Shown piece by piece: positions 8,612-15,650 of a stretch of 64,000 bases of DNA. Position 1 is the stretch's first letter. Each line of letters begins with the position of its first letter. The DNA comes from Faecalibacterium taiwanense. Its GTDB lineage: Bacteria > Bacillota > Clostridia > Oscillospirales > Ruminococcaceae. The notes below the pieces were generated by a model, which saw only the letters and a program-made list of their open reading frames with translations, was not told the origin of the DNA and did not search any database. The DNA is taken from the NCBI RefSeq assembly GCF_036632915.2, contig NZ_CP155552.1:1860001-1924000 (forward strand), in the 5' to 3' direction. Both the position numbers and the translations under genes were made by a program.

Positions 8612-8633
8612 TTCCCCGATCATTTTCTCCTCG

Positions 8634-8676
8634 TAAAAGCGTCTGCACCCGGAATGTGCAGGCGCTTTTGTTTTTT
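8634..8676 (+). terminator. Terminator of the malQ operon
   Basis: AAAAGCGTCTGCAC pairs with GTGCAGGCGCTTTT and is followed by GTTTTTT. Confidence 0.92.
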
Positions 8677-8803
8677 CTACAGAACATTTTTTCAGGACCA
8701 GATTCTGGACATATTGCGCATTTTTGGGCTGACATCCGTGATTTTGCCGCCTTTCTGTAACAGTTTATTCACAAGTGTATCATGATTTTGCGCATCTCTG
8801 CTC

Positions 8804-8832
8804 TTGTTATTTGGACACAGTTATGTTACAAT
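8804..8832 (+). promoter_or_regulatory. Promoter of the MAM-like gene pair
   Basis: TTGTTA at 8804-8809 and TACAAT at 8827-8832 are spaced by 17 bases. A roughly 55-base leader precedes the first ribosome site (AAAGGAG). The 190 bases upstream are AT-rich and hold no supported gene. Confidence 0.7.
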
Positions 8833-8892
8833 TCAGATAGTATTATTGTCTGCCTTTGTGCAGATTCCACTACGGAAAGGAGTTCTTCCACC

Positions 8893-9351
8893 ATGGATCA
8901 TCCCAATCAGAATACCATGCTTTTACCGGCTTCCTATGCCGTTATCTCCGAAGAGGAAATGACCTATCTGGATGGCGGTCAGTCCATCTACCTTGGCTCA
9001 GCCTTTAATCACGATATTTATTTCAACACCGATCAGTTTGCTACATTCTGCCAGAATGCAGCGATCAACCTGTTCGTGCTGATGACCAACTATTCCTTCC
9101 GGTACATCGCAGGCCGTGTGCAGTCCGGTCTGTCGAATGGTCTGAGCCTTTCCGGCACCTTCTATCACACCTGGGATAAGATGAACACCTGGAGCCGTAT
9201 CGCTTCTGTGGGCGTTGCCGGTCTGGCCGGTGTCTATGTCTATTCGCAGGTCATGAACGTCATTCGTACCGTTACAAGCATCTACGATCAGATCGTGAAC
9301 CCCATGCCGAGCTTTGATGCCGCTCAGGCCGAGGGAACCGCTGCCGCCTGA
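8893..9351 (+). CDS. MAM-like secreted protein with double-glycine leader
   Basis: This 152-residue protein starts with a hydrophilic leader ending in a Gly-Gly cleavage site at 28-29: LPASYAVISEEEMTYLDGG. As I recall it, the F. prausnitzii 15-kDa anti-inflammatory protein MAM begins MPANYSVIAENEMTYVNGG, which agrees at 11 to 12 of 19 positions plus several conservative changes. Such leaders are cut and exported by peptidase-containing ABC transporters (PCAT). The 123-residue mature part has a Phe/Asn-rich start (FATFCQNAAINLFVLM), a middle SGLSNGLSLSGTF, a hydrophobic Gly-rich helix (ASVGVAGLAGVYVYSQVM) and an Ala-rich tail. The ATG at 8893 follows AAAGGAG. An in-frame ATG at 8782 has no such site and precedes the promoter's -10. 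No transporter gene is nearby. Confidence 0.75.
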   Translation: MDHPNQNTMLLPASYAVISEEEMTYLDGGQSIYLGSAFNHDIYFNTDQFATFCQNAAINLFVLMTNYSFRYIAGRVQSGLSNGLSLSGTFYHTWDKMNTWSRIASVGVAGLAGVYVYSQVMNVIRTVTSIYDQIVNPMPSFDAAQAEGTAAA

Positions 9352-9398
9352 GTTTGATTCCATTCCCGGAACGATCTTGTCAGAAAGGAGCTTTCTCC

Positions 9399-9758
9399 AT
9401 GAAAAACCTTCAGATGCCGCATTCATACATTTCTGTTTCCGAAGAAGAGCTGCGCAGTATTTCCGGCGGCGGGCCGCTGGGCGATGCGCTGGATCTTTTC
9501 TTCAGCAATCTGCGTCTGGACGATCTTTTCTTTAGCGGCGGATTGATCTCACTTTCTTTCACCTTTGTGCCCATGCTGCTGTTCAATGTGGTAAAGACAG
9601 GCTTCAACTTCGTGGTGAGCGCCTACGATACCATCGCAGACCTGTTCCATTTTTCCCACGAGGAGCGGGAGATGGTGCAGTATATCTCGGATCAGCAGCG
9701 CCGGGAAGAAGAGAAAGAGCAGGCTCAGCCCGCTCCCGGCCCGAAACCGGTTTTCTGA
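9399..9758 (+). CDS. Second double-glycine-leader protein, partner of the MAM-like gene
   Basis: This gene encodes 119 residues. The leader MPHSYISVSEEELRSISGG (GG at 23-24) aligns without gaps to that of the gene before it, sharing P, SY, the SEEE core and GG. It is therefore probably exported by the same PCAT transporter. The mature part differs. A short Asp/Leu/Phe-rich start leads to one long hydrophobic segment (about 47-77, GGLISLSFTFVPMLLFNVV...). A highly charged tail follows (EEREMVQYISDQQRREEEK), then a Pro-rich end. AAAGGAG lies 10 bases before the ATG and the gene is 47 bases after its neighbour with no terminator between, so the two are co-transcribed. I do not recognise the mature domain. 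A two-peptide bacteriocin or a structural secreted protein are both possible. Confidence 0.7.
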   Translation: MKNLQMPHSYISVSEEELRSISGGGPLGDALDLFFSNLRLDDLFFSGGLISLSFTFVPMLLFNVVKTGFNFVVSAYDTIADLFHFSHEEREMVQYISDQQRREEEKEQAQPAPGPKPVF

Positions 9759-9783
9759 ACTTTCCCAGCCGTATAAAGCATAG

Positions 9784-9823
9784 CAAAAAACGCATCTGCA
9801 AAATCTTGCAGATGCGTTTTTGT
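9784..9823. terminator. Bidirectional terminator between MAM-like pair and galactokinase
   Basis: AAAACGCATCTGCAA pairs with TTGCAGATGCGTTTT, with T runs on both strands. It serves the convergent genes on either side. Confidence 0.9.
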
Positions 9824-9825
9824 TT

Positions 9826-11118
9826 TCAGATCACTTTCACTGCCCCCTGCTCCCGCAGACGCAGAATATAGCAGCTGCCCTTGCCGAATACCCGCTCGAT
9901 CTCGCTGTGATAGCGTTCCAGCAGGCTCTGGGGAACATACGCCTGAATGGTGCCTGCAAAGCCGCCGCCCTGCATCCGCCAGGCTCCCGTGCTGCCCTGC
10001 AGGATACTCTGGCTCAGCGCCAGTGCCACCGAAAGCCCCTGATGCCGCACATCGGTGCTGCAGTAGACATTCTGGCATAGCGCAAAGGATGCGCGTCCGC
10101 TTTCCAGCACCAGCGCTGCAAAGGCATCAAACTGTCCGGCCTGCAGCGCGTCCCTCTGGGCAAGGGTGCGAGCGTTTTCTTCAAAATAGTGGATGGCACG
10201 CAGCACCGCGCGGTCGCCGCAGGCTTTGCGCAGCGCAGGCAGTGCTGCCCAGAATGCGCTCTCCGTCACCTGTCCCAGCACCTTTTTGCCAAGAAACGCT
10301 GCGATCTGCTCCATTTCCTGCCGGATGGCTGCAAACTCACCGGTCAATTCGCTGTGGCTGCCGCGCGTATCGGTAACGCACAGGCTCATGCCCGGCGGCA
10401 GCAGGCCGTCGGCGTGGATCTTTTCCAGAACCGGCTGCTGGGGGTCTGCAAAATCCGCAAAGATAATGCCGCCCACTGCGCTGGTCAGCTGATCCAGCAG
10501 GCCGCTTGGCTTGCCAAAATAGGTATTCTCCGCATACTGACAGATCTTTGCCAGCTCCGCCGGGGCCAGACCGCAGCCATATTCTCCGTTCCAGATGGCA
10601 GCCATGCCCATTTCAAAGGCAGCAGAACTGGAAAGGCCGCTGCCGCGCAGCACATCACTGGCCGTGTATGCATCAAAGCCGCCCACCGCTTTGCCTGCCG
10701 CGCGGAAACTCTCGGCAATGCCGCGGATCAGGCTGGCCGAGTGGGTGCTCTCCCCTTCCTGCGGCCCCTCCACGGTCAGGTCGATCACATCCAGCTTGTT
10801 GAACCCGCGGGATTTGACCCGCACGTAGCCATCTGTATTGTGCGCAGCCACGGCCACAAGATCCAGCGTGACAGCCGCCGCAAGGCCATAACCGTGCTGG
10901 TGATCGGTGTGGTTGCCGCCCAGCTCTGCGCGGCCCGGTGCCGAATAAACCTGCACCTGCCTGCCCGGCCCAAAGTACAGCTCAAACTGTTCCAGCGCAG
11001 CACAGTAGCGTGCCCGCTGCCGACAGATCTCCTGCGCCGCATCGCCATACAGTGCCCGGAGCTTATCGTCCCATTTGCCCGCCGCGATCTCATTTCGGAG
11101 CTGCGCACTGTTTGCCAT
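9826..11118 (-). CDS. galK: Galactokinase family (GHMP kinase)
   Basis: This 430-residue sugar kinase has the three GHMP motifs: substrate loop SAPGRAELGGNHTDHQHG (about residues 53-70), ATP loop GSGLSSSAAFEMG, and the late GGGFAGTIQA. The family phosphorylates galactose at C1 for the Leloir pathway. The first motif differs from the common GRVNLIGEHTDY form but is the same as in the second galactokinase-like gene at 44744 (SAPGRTEIGGNHTDHQHG). The two are paralogs, and one may act on another sugar. The ATG at 11118 has GGAGG upstream. A 68-residue upstream extension covers the promoter and was rejected. The gene is divergent from an AraC regulator that may control it. Confidence 0.85.
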   Translation of the reverse strand: MANSAQLRNEIAAGKWDDKLRALYGDAAQEICRQRARYCAALEQFELYFGPGRQVQVYSAPGRAELGGNHTDHQHGYGLAAAVTLDLVAVAAHNTDGYVRVKSRGFNKLDVIDLTVEGPQEGESTHSASLIRGIAESFRAAGKAVGGFDAYTASDVLRGSGLSSSAAFEMGMAAIWNGEYGCGLAPAELAKICQYAENTYFGKPSGLLDQLTSAVGGIIFADFADPQQPVLEKIHADGLLPPGMSLCVTDTRGSHSELTGEFAAIRQEMEQIAAFLGKKVLGQVTESAFWAALPALRKACGDRAVLRAIHYFEENARTLAQRDALQAGQFDAFAALVLESGRASFALCQNVYCSTDVRHQGLSVALALSQSILQGSTGAWRMQGGGFAGTIQAYVPQSLLERYHSEIERVFGKGSCYILRLREQGAVKVI

Positions 11119-11170
11119 AACGATTCCTCCCTCAATATGCTGCTTTGGGATAGATGGGTTTGTTACGTCT

Positions 11171-11199
11171 ATTGTAATGCATCCAACCGCTTTTTTCAA
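11171..11199 (-). promoter_or_regulatory. Promoter of the minus-strand galactokinase gene
   Basis: On the reverse strand TTGAAA (11199-11194) and TACAAT (11176-11171) are spaced by 17 bases, about 50 bases before the ATG. Confidence 0.85.
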
Positions 11200-11260
11200 T
11201 TTCCAACGCTGAAAAAACGCGAATTTTGGCACCCAGTTCAAAGAATAAGATGTACTTTTG

Positions 11261-11290
11261 TTGAATTTGCGGGCAGATGTGTGGTATACT
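11261..11290 (+). promoter_or_regulatory. Promoter of the AraC-family gene
   Basis: TTGAAT at 11261-11266 and TATACT at 11285-11290 have an 18-base spacer. The sequence between the two divergent promoters (11200-11260) is the likely place for regulator binding, though no clear repeat was found there. Confidence 0.8.
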
Positions 11291-11348
11291 ATACCAAAGA
11301 TCGGGCACAAAGCTGCCCGCAACGTGACAGAGCGGAGGAAACGCGGCT

Positions 11349-12209
11349 ATGGCAGATGTATATAAGCAATCCTTCAAACAAAATTATACCAATAATATTG
11401 AGCTTTCCATCTTCAATTGCGGCATCGAACGCTGTGCTCCGGGCCAAACATGGGGGCCGGGTATCCGCGACCATTACCTGATTCATCTGGTACTTTCCGG
11501 CAAGGGCGTATTCGAGGTGGGCGGACGCACCTGGGAAGTGAGCCAGGGTCAGCTGTTTTTTGCCCGGCCAAGCCAGCTGATCCGGTATACTGCCGATGAG
11601 CAGCAGCCTTGGGAGTACAGCTGGGTAGGCTTCAACGGTGCGTGTGCCCACAAACTGGCCGCGCAGCTCCCCTTCACCGACGACTCGCCGGTGCATCACA
11701 CCCACGACCCCGATGGGATGCGTGCCGCTCTTGCCAACATTTATTCCTCCCGCGGGTTGCAGCCGCAGGATGAAGCCGCCATGGTGGGCTACCTTTATCT
11801 CTTCATCGCTTCTCTGATGAAGGAGACCAGCGCTGGCAAACCGCACACGGCTTCCTCTTCCAGCCAGTATGTGCTCAACGCCATCAAGTACATCCAGTTC
11901 AATTATTCACACGATATTTCCATTGATGATGTGGCAAAAAGCGTAGGTGTCTCCCGCAGTCACCTGTACCGCGTGTTCATGCTGAACGTAGGCAAAAGCC
12001 CCATCGATTATCTTACCGAATACCGCATCAACGAAGCCTGCAAGCTGCTGCGCGCAGGCAACCTTTCCATTGCCGAGGTCGCGGTGTCGGTAGGCTTCTT
12101 TGACCAGTTCTATTTCTCGCGGGTATTCAAGCGCGCCAAGGGCGTGCCGCCCAGCAAGTATTTTGCGGCGCAGGCTGATGCTCCCGCCGACGGCCCCGAC
12201 CACCAGTAA
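11349..12209 (+). CDS. AraC-family transcriptional regulator
   Basis: This 286-residue regulator has an N-terminal cupin-like effector domain (DHYLIHLVLSGKGVFEVGG near residues 39-57, FFARPSQLIRYTADE). The C-terminal 100 residues form the two AraC helix-turn-helix units: ISIDDVAKSVGVSRSHLYRVF, then LSIAEVAVSVGFFDQFYFSRVF. This arrangement is typical of sugar-responsive activators of alpha-galactoside or related genes. It lies back-to-back with the galactokinase gene and probably switches it on in response to its sugar. The upstream context GCGGAGGAAACGCGGCT provides GGAGG before the ATG. The RNA methyltransferase gene begins 12 bases after it and is likely co-transcribed. Confidence 0.92.
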   Translation: MADVYKQSFKQNYTNNIELSIFNCGIERCAPGQTWGPGIRDHYLIHLVLSGKGVFEVGGRTWEVSQGQLFFARPSQLIRYTADEQQPWEYSWVGFNGACAHKLAAQLPFTDDSPVHHTHDPDGMRAALANIYSSRGLQPQDEAAMVGYLYLFIASLMKETSAGKPHTASSSSQYVLNAIKYIQFNYSHDISIDDVAKSVGVSRSHLYRVFMLNVGKSPIDYLTEYRINEACKLLRAGNLSIAEVAVSVGFFDQFYFSRVFKRAKGVPPSKYFAAQADAPADGPDHQ

Positions 12210-12221
12210 AGGAGACCCTTC

Positions 12222-13592
12222 ATGCCCTTACAGAAAAATCAAGTTCTCACCCTGCGCGTAGAGCGTCTTTCCAGCGATGGCAGCGGCGTAGCACACAGCC
12301 CAGACGGTGAGACCGTGTTTATTCCCGGTGCCGCCCCCGGCGACGAAGCCCGGGTGCGCATCGTTAAGGACTGCAAGCGCTACGCCTTCGGTATTCTGGA
12401 CGAGGTGCTCACTCCTTCGCCGGACCGTATCCCGGTGGATTGTGCCGTGGCAGGCCCCTGCGGCGGATGCAGCCTGCGGCATCTGGACTATGCTGCCGAG
12501 CTGCGCGCCAAGCAGGAGAATGTTGCCGATGCCTTTGCCCGCATCGGAGGATTGGATGTGCCTGTTCTGCCCATTGTGGGTTCGCCGGAAGTGAACCGCT
12601 ACCGCAATAAGGTGCAGTTCCCGGTGGGCGTGGACAAAAGCGGTAAGCCCTGTATCGGCTTCTACGCCGGGCGCACCCATCGTATCGTCCCCTGCCCGGA
12701 CTGCCGCCTGCAGCCCGGTGTGCTGAATGAGATCGGCAACGCATTGTGCGCTTTTTTTGCAGAAAAGGGCATCCAGCCGTACAGCGAGGAGACCGGCAGG
12801 GGCCTTGTGCGTCATATCTTTCTGCGGCGCGGCGCTCACAGTGGCCAGATCATGGTCTGCCTTGTCTGCACCCGTGCCAAGCTGCCCTCCGCTGAAGAGC
12901 TTTGCACCCGGCTGAAAGCTCAATTTGCAGAGATCACCACGATCCTGCTGAACGTAAATGCTAAAAACACCAACGTGATCCTTGGCACCGAGACCCACAC
13001 CCTGTATGGGCAGGGGTATATTGAAGACACCCTGTGCGGTGTTCCGGTGCAGCTTGGCCCGCTTTCCTTCTATCAGGTCAATACCCTTGCCGCTGAGCAG
13101 CTTTACGGCATTGCCGCCCAGTATGCTCAGCTTACCCCGGACGACCTGCTGCTGGACCTCTACTGCGGCATGGGCACCATTGGTCTTTCCATGGCAGCGC
13201 ACTGCCGTGAGCTGATCGGTGTGGAGATCGTACCGGAAGCCATTGAAAGTGCCAAGGCTAACGCTGCCCGCATGGGTGCAGATGTGGCCGCAAAGAGCCG
13301 ATTTTTCTGCGCAGATGCCGGTCAGGCCGCCACCCGCCTTGCCGCTGAGGGCCTTCACCCGGACATCGTAATGCTGGACCCTCCCCGCAAGGGCTGCGAC
13401 GAAGCCACACTTTCCGCTGTCGTGCGCATGTCTCCCCGCCGGGTGGTCTACGTCAGCTGCAACCCCGCCACCGCCGCAAGAGATGCTGCATGGCTGGAAC
13501 AAAATGGATATCACGCAGAGAAGGTGCAGCCGGTGGATCTGTTTCCAAGAACACGGCATTGCGAGTGTGTGCTGAGCCTTTCCAAGGTGTGA
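12222..13592 (+). CDS. rlmD: 23S rRNA (uracil-5-)-methyltransferase, RlmD/RumA type
   Basis: This 456-residue protein transfers a methyl group from S-adenosylmethionine to C5 of a uridine in RNA. A TRAM domain occupies about 1-60 (LRVERLSSDGSGVAHSPDG). Four cysteines for an iron-sulfur cluster are in place: CAVAGPCGGC, then the distant CPDC. The Rossmann methyltransferase fold shows LLLDLYCGMGTIGLSMA. The catalytic Cys lies in YVSCNPAT and the general-base region in MLDPPRKGC. The AAAGGAG site is good. Firmicutes often have two such paralogs (RlmCD, YefA-like), so the exact target uridine is uncertain. The Fe-S cysteines fit this subgroup. Confidence 0.9.
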   Translation: MPLQKNQVLTLRVERLSSDGSGVAHSPDGETVFIPGAAPGDEARVRIVKDCKRYAFGILDEVLTPSPDRIPVDCAVAGPCGGCSLRHLDYAAELRAKQENVADAFARIGGLDVPVLPIVGSPEVNRYRNKVQFPVGVDKSGKPCIGFYAGRTHRIVPCPDCRLQPGVLNEIGNALCAFFAEKGIQPYSEETGRGLVRHIFLRRGAHSGQIMVCLVCTRAKLPSAEELCTRLKAQFAEITTILLNVNAKNTNVILGTETHTLYGQGYIEDTLCGVPVQLGPLSFYQVNTLAAEQLYGIAAQYAQLTPDDLLLDLYCGMGTIGLSMAAHCRELIGVEIVPEAIESAKANAARMGADVAAKSRFFCADAGQAATRLAAEGLHPDIVMLDPPRKGCDEATLSAVVRMSPRRVVYVSCNPATAARDAAWLEQNGYHAEKVQPVDLFPRTRHCECVLSLSKV

Positions 13593-13603
13593 GGTTTGAA
13601 AAA

Positions 13604-13741
13604 ATGGCTATTCCAAAATATAATGAACTTTACTCGCTGTTCCTCTTTGCAATTCAGGACGGTGCCCCGCATTCTTCAAAAGATGTAAAGAAAATCATCT
13701 CTCAAAAGCTCCAGTTAACCGCCTTGCTCTTGAATTGGTAA
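13604..13741 (+). pseudogene. Mrr-family restriction endonuclease, N-terminal stub
   Basis: A 45-codon frame beginning MAIPKYNELYSLFLFAIQDG and continuing HSSKDVKKIISQKLQL resembles the N-terminal winged-helix domain of Mrr-type type IV restriction enzymes. It then runs into a stop at LLLNW. The catalytic domain, normally about 200 further residues, is absent, and a terminator follows at once. The base composition is more AT-rich than the flanks, as expected of a transferred defence gene. It is probably the remnant of a deletion. The start has only a weak ribosome site (GAGG at 12 bases). The match is from memory of the family consensus. Confidence 0.6.
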
Positions 13742-13750
13742 ACATACATA

Positions 13751-13788
13751 AAAAGCGCCCGTCCCGGTTTTTCCGGGACAGGCGCTTT
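13751..13788. terminator. Terminator of the TrpX-type ABC operon, also usable on the plus strand
   Basis: On the reverse strand GCGCCTGTCCCGG pairs with CCGGGACGGGCGC around AAAAA and is followed by TTTTTATG. Confidence 0.9.
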
Positions 13789-13809
13789 GCATTTTAACCT
13801 TGTAATTTA

Positions 13810-14604
13810 TCAGGACAGAATCATGCGGTCATTTGCAAACTCGCCGCCGCTGGCGATCTGGAACTTTGCCAGCAGGTCAGAGACGTGCAGGTTCTTCTTT
13901 TCCTCACCGGAAACATCATAGATGATATGGCCTTCGTACATCATGATCAGGCGGTTGCCATACTTAATGGCATCCTTCATGTTGTGGGTGATCATCATGG
14001 TGGTGAGATGGTTTTCCTCCACGATTTTGGCCGAGAGGGTCAGCACCTTGAGCGCGGTCTTGGGGTCCAGCGCAGCGGTGTGCTCGTCCAGCAGCAGGAG
14101 CTTGGGCTTGTTCATGGTAGCCATCAGCAGGGTCAGTGCCTGACGCTGGCCGCCGGAAAGCAGGCCCACACGGGCCGTCAGACGGTCTTCCAAACCCAGA
14201 TCCAGCGTCTTGAGCAGTTCACGGTACTGCTCGCGCTCTGCCTTGGTAATGCCAATGCGCAGGGTGCGGGGCTTGCCGCGGCGTGCAGCCAGGGCAAGGT
14301 TCTCTTCGATCTGCATGGTGGCAGCAGTGCCGGTCATGGGGTCCTGAAACACGCGGCCGATGTAAGCGGCACGCTGATGCTCGCTCAGGCGGGTCACATC
14401 CACACCGTCAATAATGATCTTGCCTTCGTCCACCGGCCACACACCGGCAACTGCGTTCAGCATGGTGGATTTGCCTGCACCGTTGCCGCCGATCACGGTA
14501 ACGAAATCGCCCTCGTTCAGCTTCAGGTTCAGGCCGTTCAGGGCAGTTTTCTGGTTGACCGTGCCAGCGTTAAAGGTCTTGGAAACATTCTGGATCTCAA
14601 GCAT
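13810..14604 (-). CDS. ABC transporter ATP-binding protein (TrpX-type uptake system)
   Basis: This 264-residue ATPase powers the permease encoded just upstream. Visible motifs are Walker A GGNGAGKST (about residue 37), signature LLSGGQRQAL and Walker B LLLLDEHTAALDP, in which His follows the catalytic Glu. The start chosen is the ATG at 14604 (MLEIQNVSK), eight bases after AAGGAGG. An ATG nine bases earlier sits in that ribosome site. The start overlaps the permease stop by 8 bases (ATGCTTGA), so translation is coupled. The last of three genes with a binding protein and permease, it belongs to the group found for tryptophan or other amino-acid-like ligands in Firmicutes. Confidence 0.9.
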   Translation of the reverse strand: MLEIQNVSKTFNAGTVNQKTALNGLNLKLNEGDFVTVIGGNGAGKSTMLNAVAGVWPVDEGKIIIDGVDVTRLSEHQRAAYIGRVFQDPMTGTAATMQIEENLALAARRGKPRTLRIGITKAEREQYRELLKTLDLGLEDRLTARVGLLSGGQRQALTLLMATMNKPKLLLLDEHTAALDPKTALKVLTLSAKIVEENHLTTMMITHNMKDAIKYGNRLIMMYEGHIIYDVSGEEKKNLHVSDLLAKFQIASGGEFANDRMILS

Positions 14605-15538
14605 TTTTTGCATCCTCCTTTGCCTTCTTCACCGGCTTCGAGAAGTACTTGCCCTTCCAGTACGGCACGGCAAGGAAAACAGCCACCACAGAAGCACTCA
14701 GCAGCTTGAGCAGGTTGGCATCGAAACCCAGAGTCAGCACCAGCTGGATGACAATGTAGTAGATGATGGCACCCAGAGAGACAGAAACCATCTTGAGTGC
14801 AAAGTTGTGGAAGATGCGGCTGAACAGAGCCTCGCCAATGATGACAGCAGCCAGACCAATGACGATCGCGCCACGGCCCATGCCGACATCTGCAAAGCCC
14901 TGATACTGGCTCAGCAGAGCGCCAGACAGCGCCACCAGACCGTTGGACACAGCCAGACCCAGCACGATATTGAAGTTGGTGTTGATGCCCTGCGCACGGG
15001 ACATGGCGGGGTTAGAGCCGGTGGCACGGATGGCACAGCCCAGCTCGGTGCCGAAGAACCAGTACAGAATGCCGATCAGCACCGCTGTGACAATGATGAT
15101 CATAACGATAGGGTTGTGGAGAGCGAACTCCTTGACCCAGCGCAGGGAGATCAACAGGTTGTACTTGTCCACGTTGATGGCCTGATTGGCCTTGCCCATG
15201 ATTTTGAGGTTAATGGAATACAGCGAAAGCTGGGTCAGGATGCCGGCAAGGATGGCCGGAATGCCCATAAATGTGTGCAGGACACCGGTGACGAAGCCGG
15301 ACAGCAGGCCTGCCAGCAGCGCCATGAGCAGGGAAACCCAGACGTTCTGGCCGGACAGCAGGCACATGACGCACACTGCACCGCCGGTGCCAAAGGAGCC
15401 GTCCACGGTCAGATCGGCCACATCCAGAATACGGTAGGTCAGGTACACGCCAATGGCCATGATACCCCAGATAAGGCCCTGTGCACAGGCACCCGGCAAA
15501 GCGCCCGGCAGGTTTGCCAGTCTTGCAATGATTTCCAA
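14597..15538 (-). CDS. ABC transporter permease (TrpX-type uptake system)
   Basis: This 313-residue membrane protein of the branched-chain or ribose permease superfamily has about nine hydrophobic helices. Distinctive are GIMAIGVYLTYRILDVADLTVDGSFGTGGAV (in two parts) near the N-terminus and FGTELGCAIRATGSNPAMSRAQGIN near residues 165-190. The latter is the conserved loop of the group that pairs with ABC_sub_bind (PF04392) proteins. The TTG at 15538 is the start, with AGGAGG 7 bases upstream. No ATG with a ribosome site is available. The C-terminus is Lys-rich and cytoplasmic. The ligand is uncertain. Confidence 0.9.
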   Translation of the reverse strand: MEIIARLANLPGALPGACAQGLIWGIMAIGVYLTYRILDVADLTVDGSFGTGGAVCVMCLLSGQNVWVSLLMALLAGLLSGFVTGVLHTFMGIPAILAGILTQLSLYSINLKIMGKANQAINVDKYNLLISLRWVKEFALHNPIVMIIIVTAVLIGILYWFFGTELGCAIRATGSNPAMSRAQGINTNFNIVLGLAVSNGLVALSGALLSQYQGFADVGMGRGAIVIGLAAVIIGEALFSRIFHNFALKMVSVSLGAIIYYIVIQLVLTLGFDANLLKLLSASVVAVFLAVPYWKGKYFSKPVKKAKEDAKNA

Positions 15539-15589
15539 AACAATTCCTCCTAAACGTTACACTTTTTTACTTCCCGTTTGATACGGGAA

Positions 15590-15623
15590 AGCGGAGAAGA
15601 GCACTTTTTACCCTTCTCCGCTG
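15590..15623 (-). promoter_or_regulatory. Hairpin between binding-protein and permease genes
   Basis: On the reverse strand AGCGGAGAAG pairs with CTTCTCCGCT across a 13-base loop, in the gap after the binding-protein gene. No long T run follows. It is more likely an mRNA-stabilising or partial-termination hairpin than a full terminator. Confidence 0.55.
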
Positions 15624-15650
15624 ATTTTCTGTTTGGTTTCCCGGAGTATT

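Noticed and set aside
6200..8623. 807-codon open frame on the minus strand, antisense to the permease and malQ genes
   Set aside because: Antisense shadow. The plus-strand genes have intact motifs, ribosome sites and operon spacing, and the minus reading has none.
10189..11481. 430-codon plus-strand frame across the galactokinase gene and AraC start
   Set aside because: Shadow of the minus-strand kinase, and it runs through both divergent promoters.
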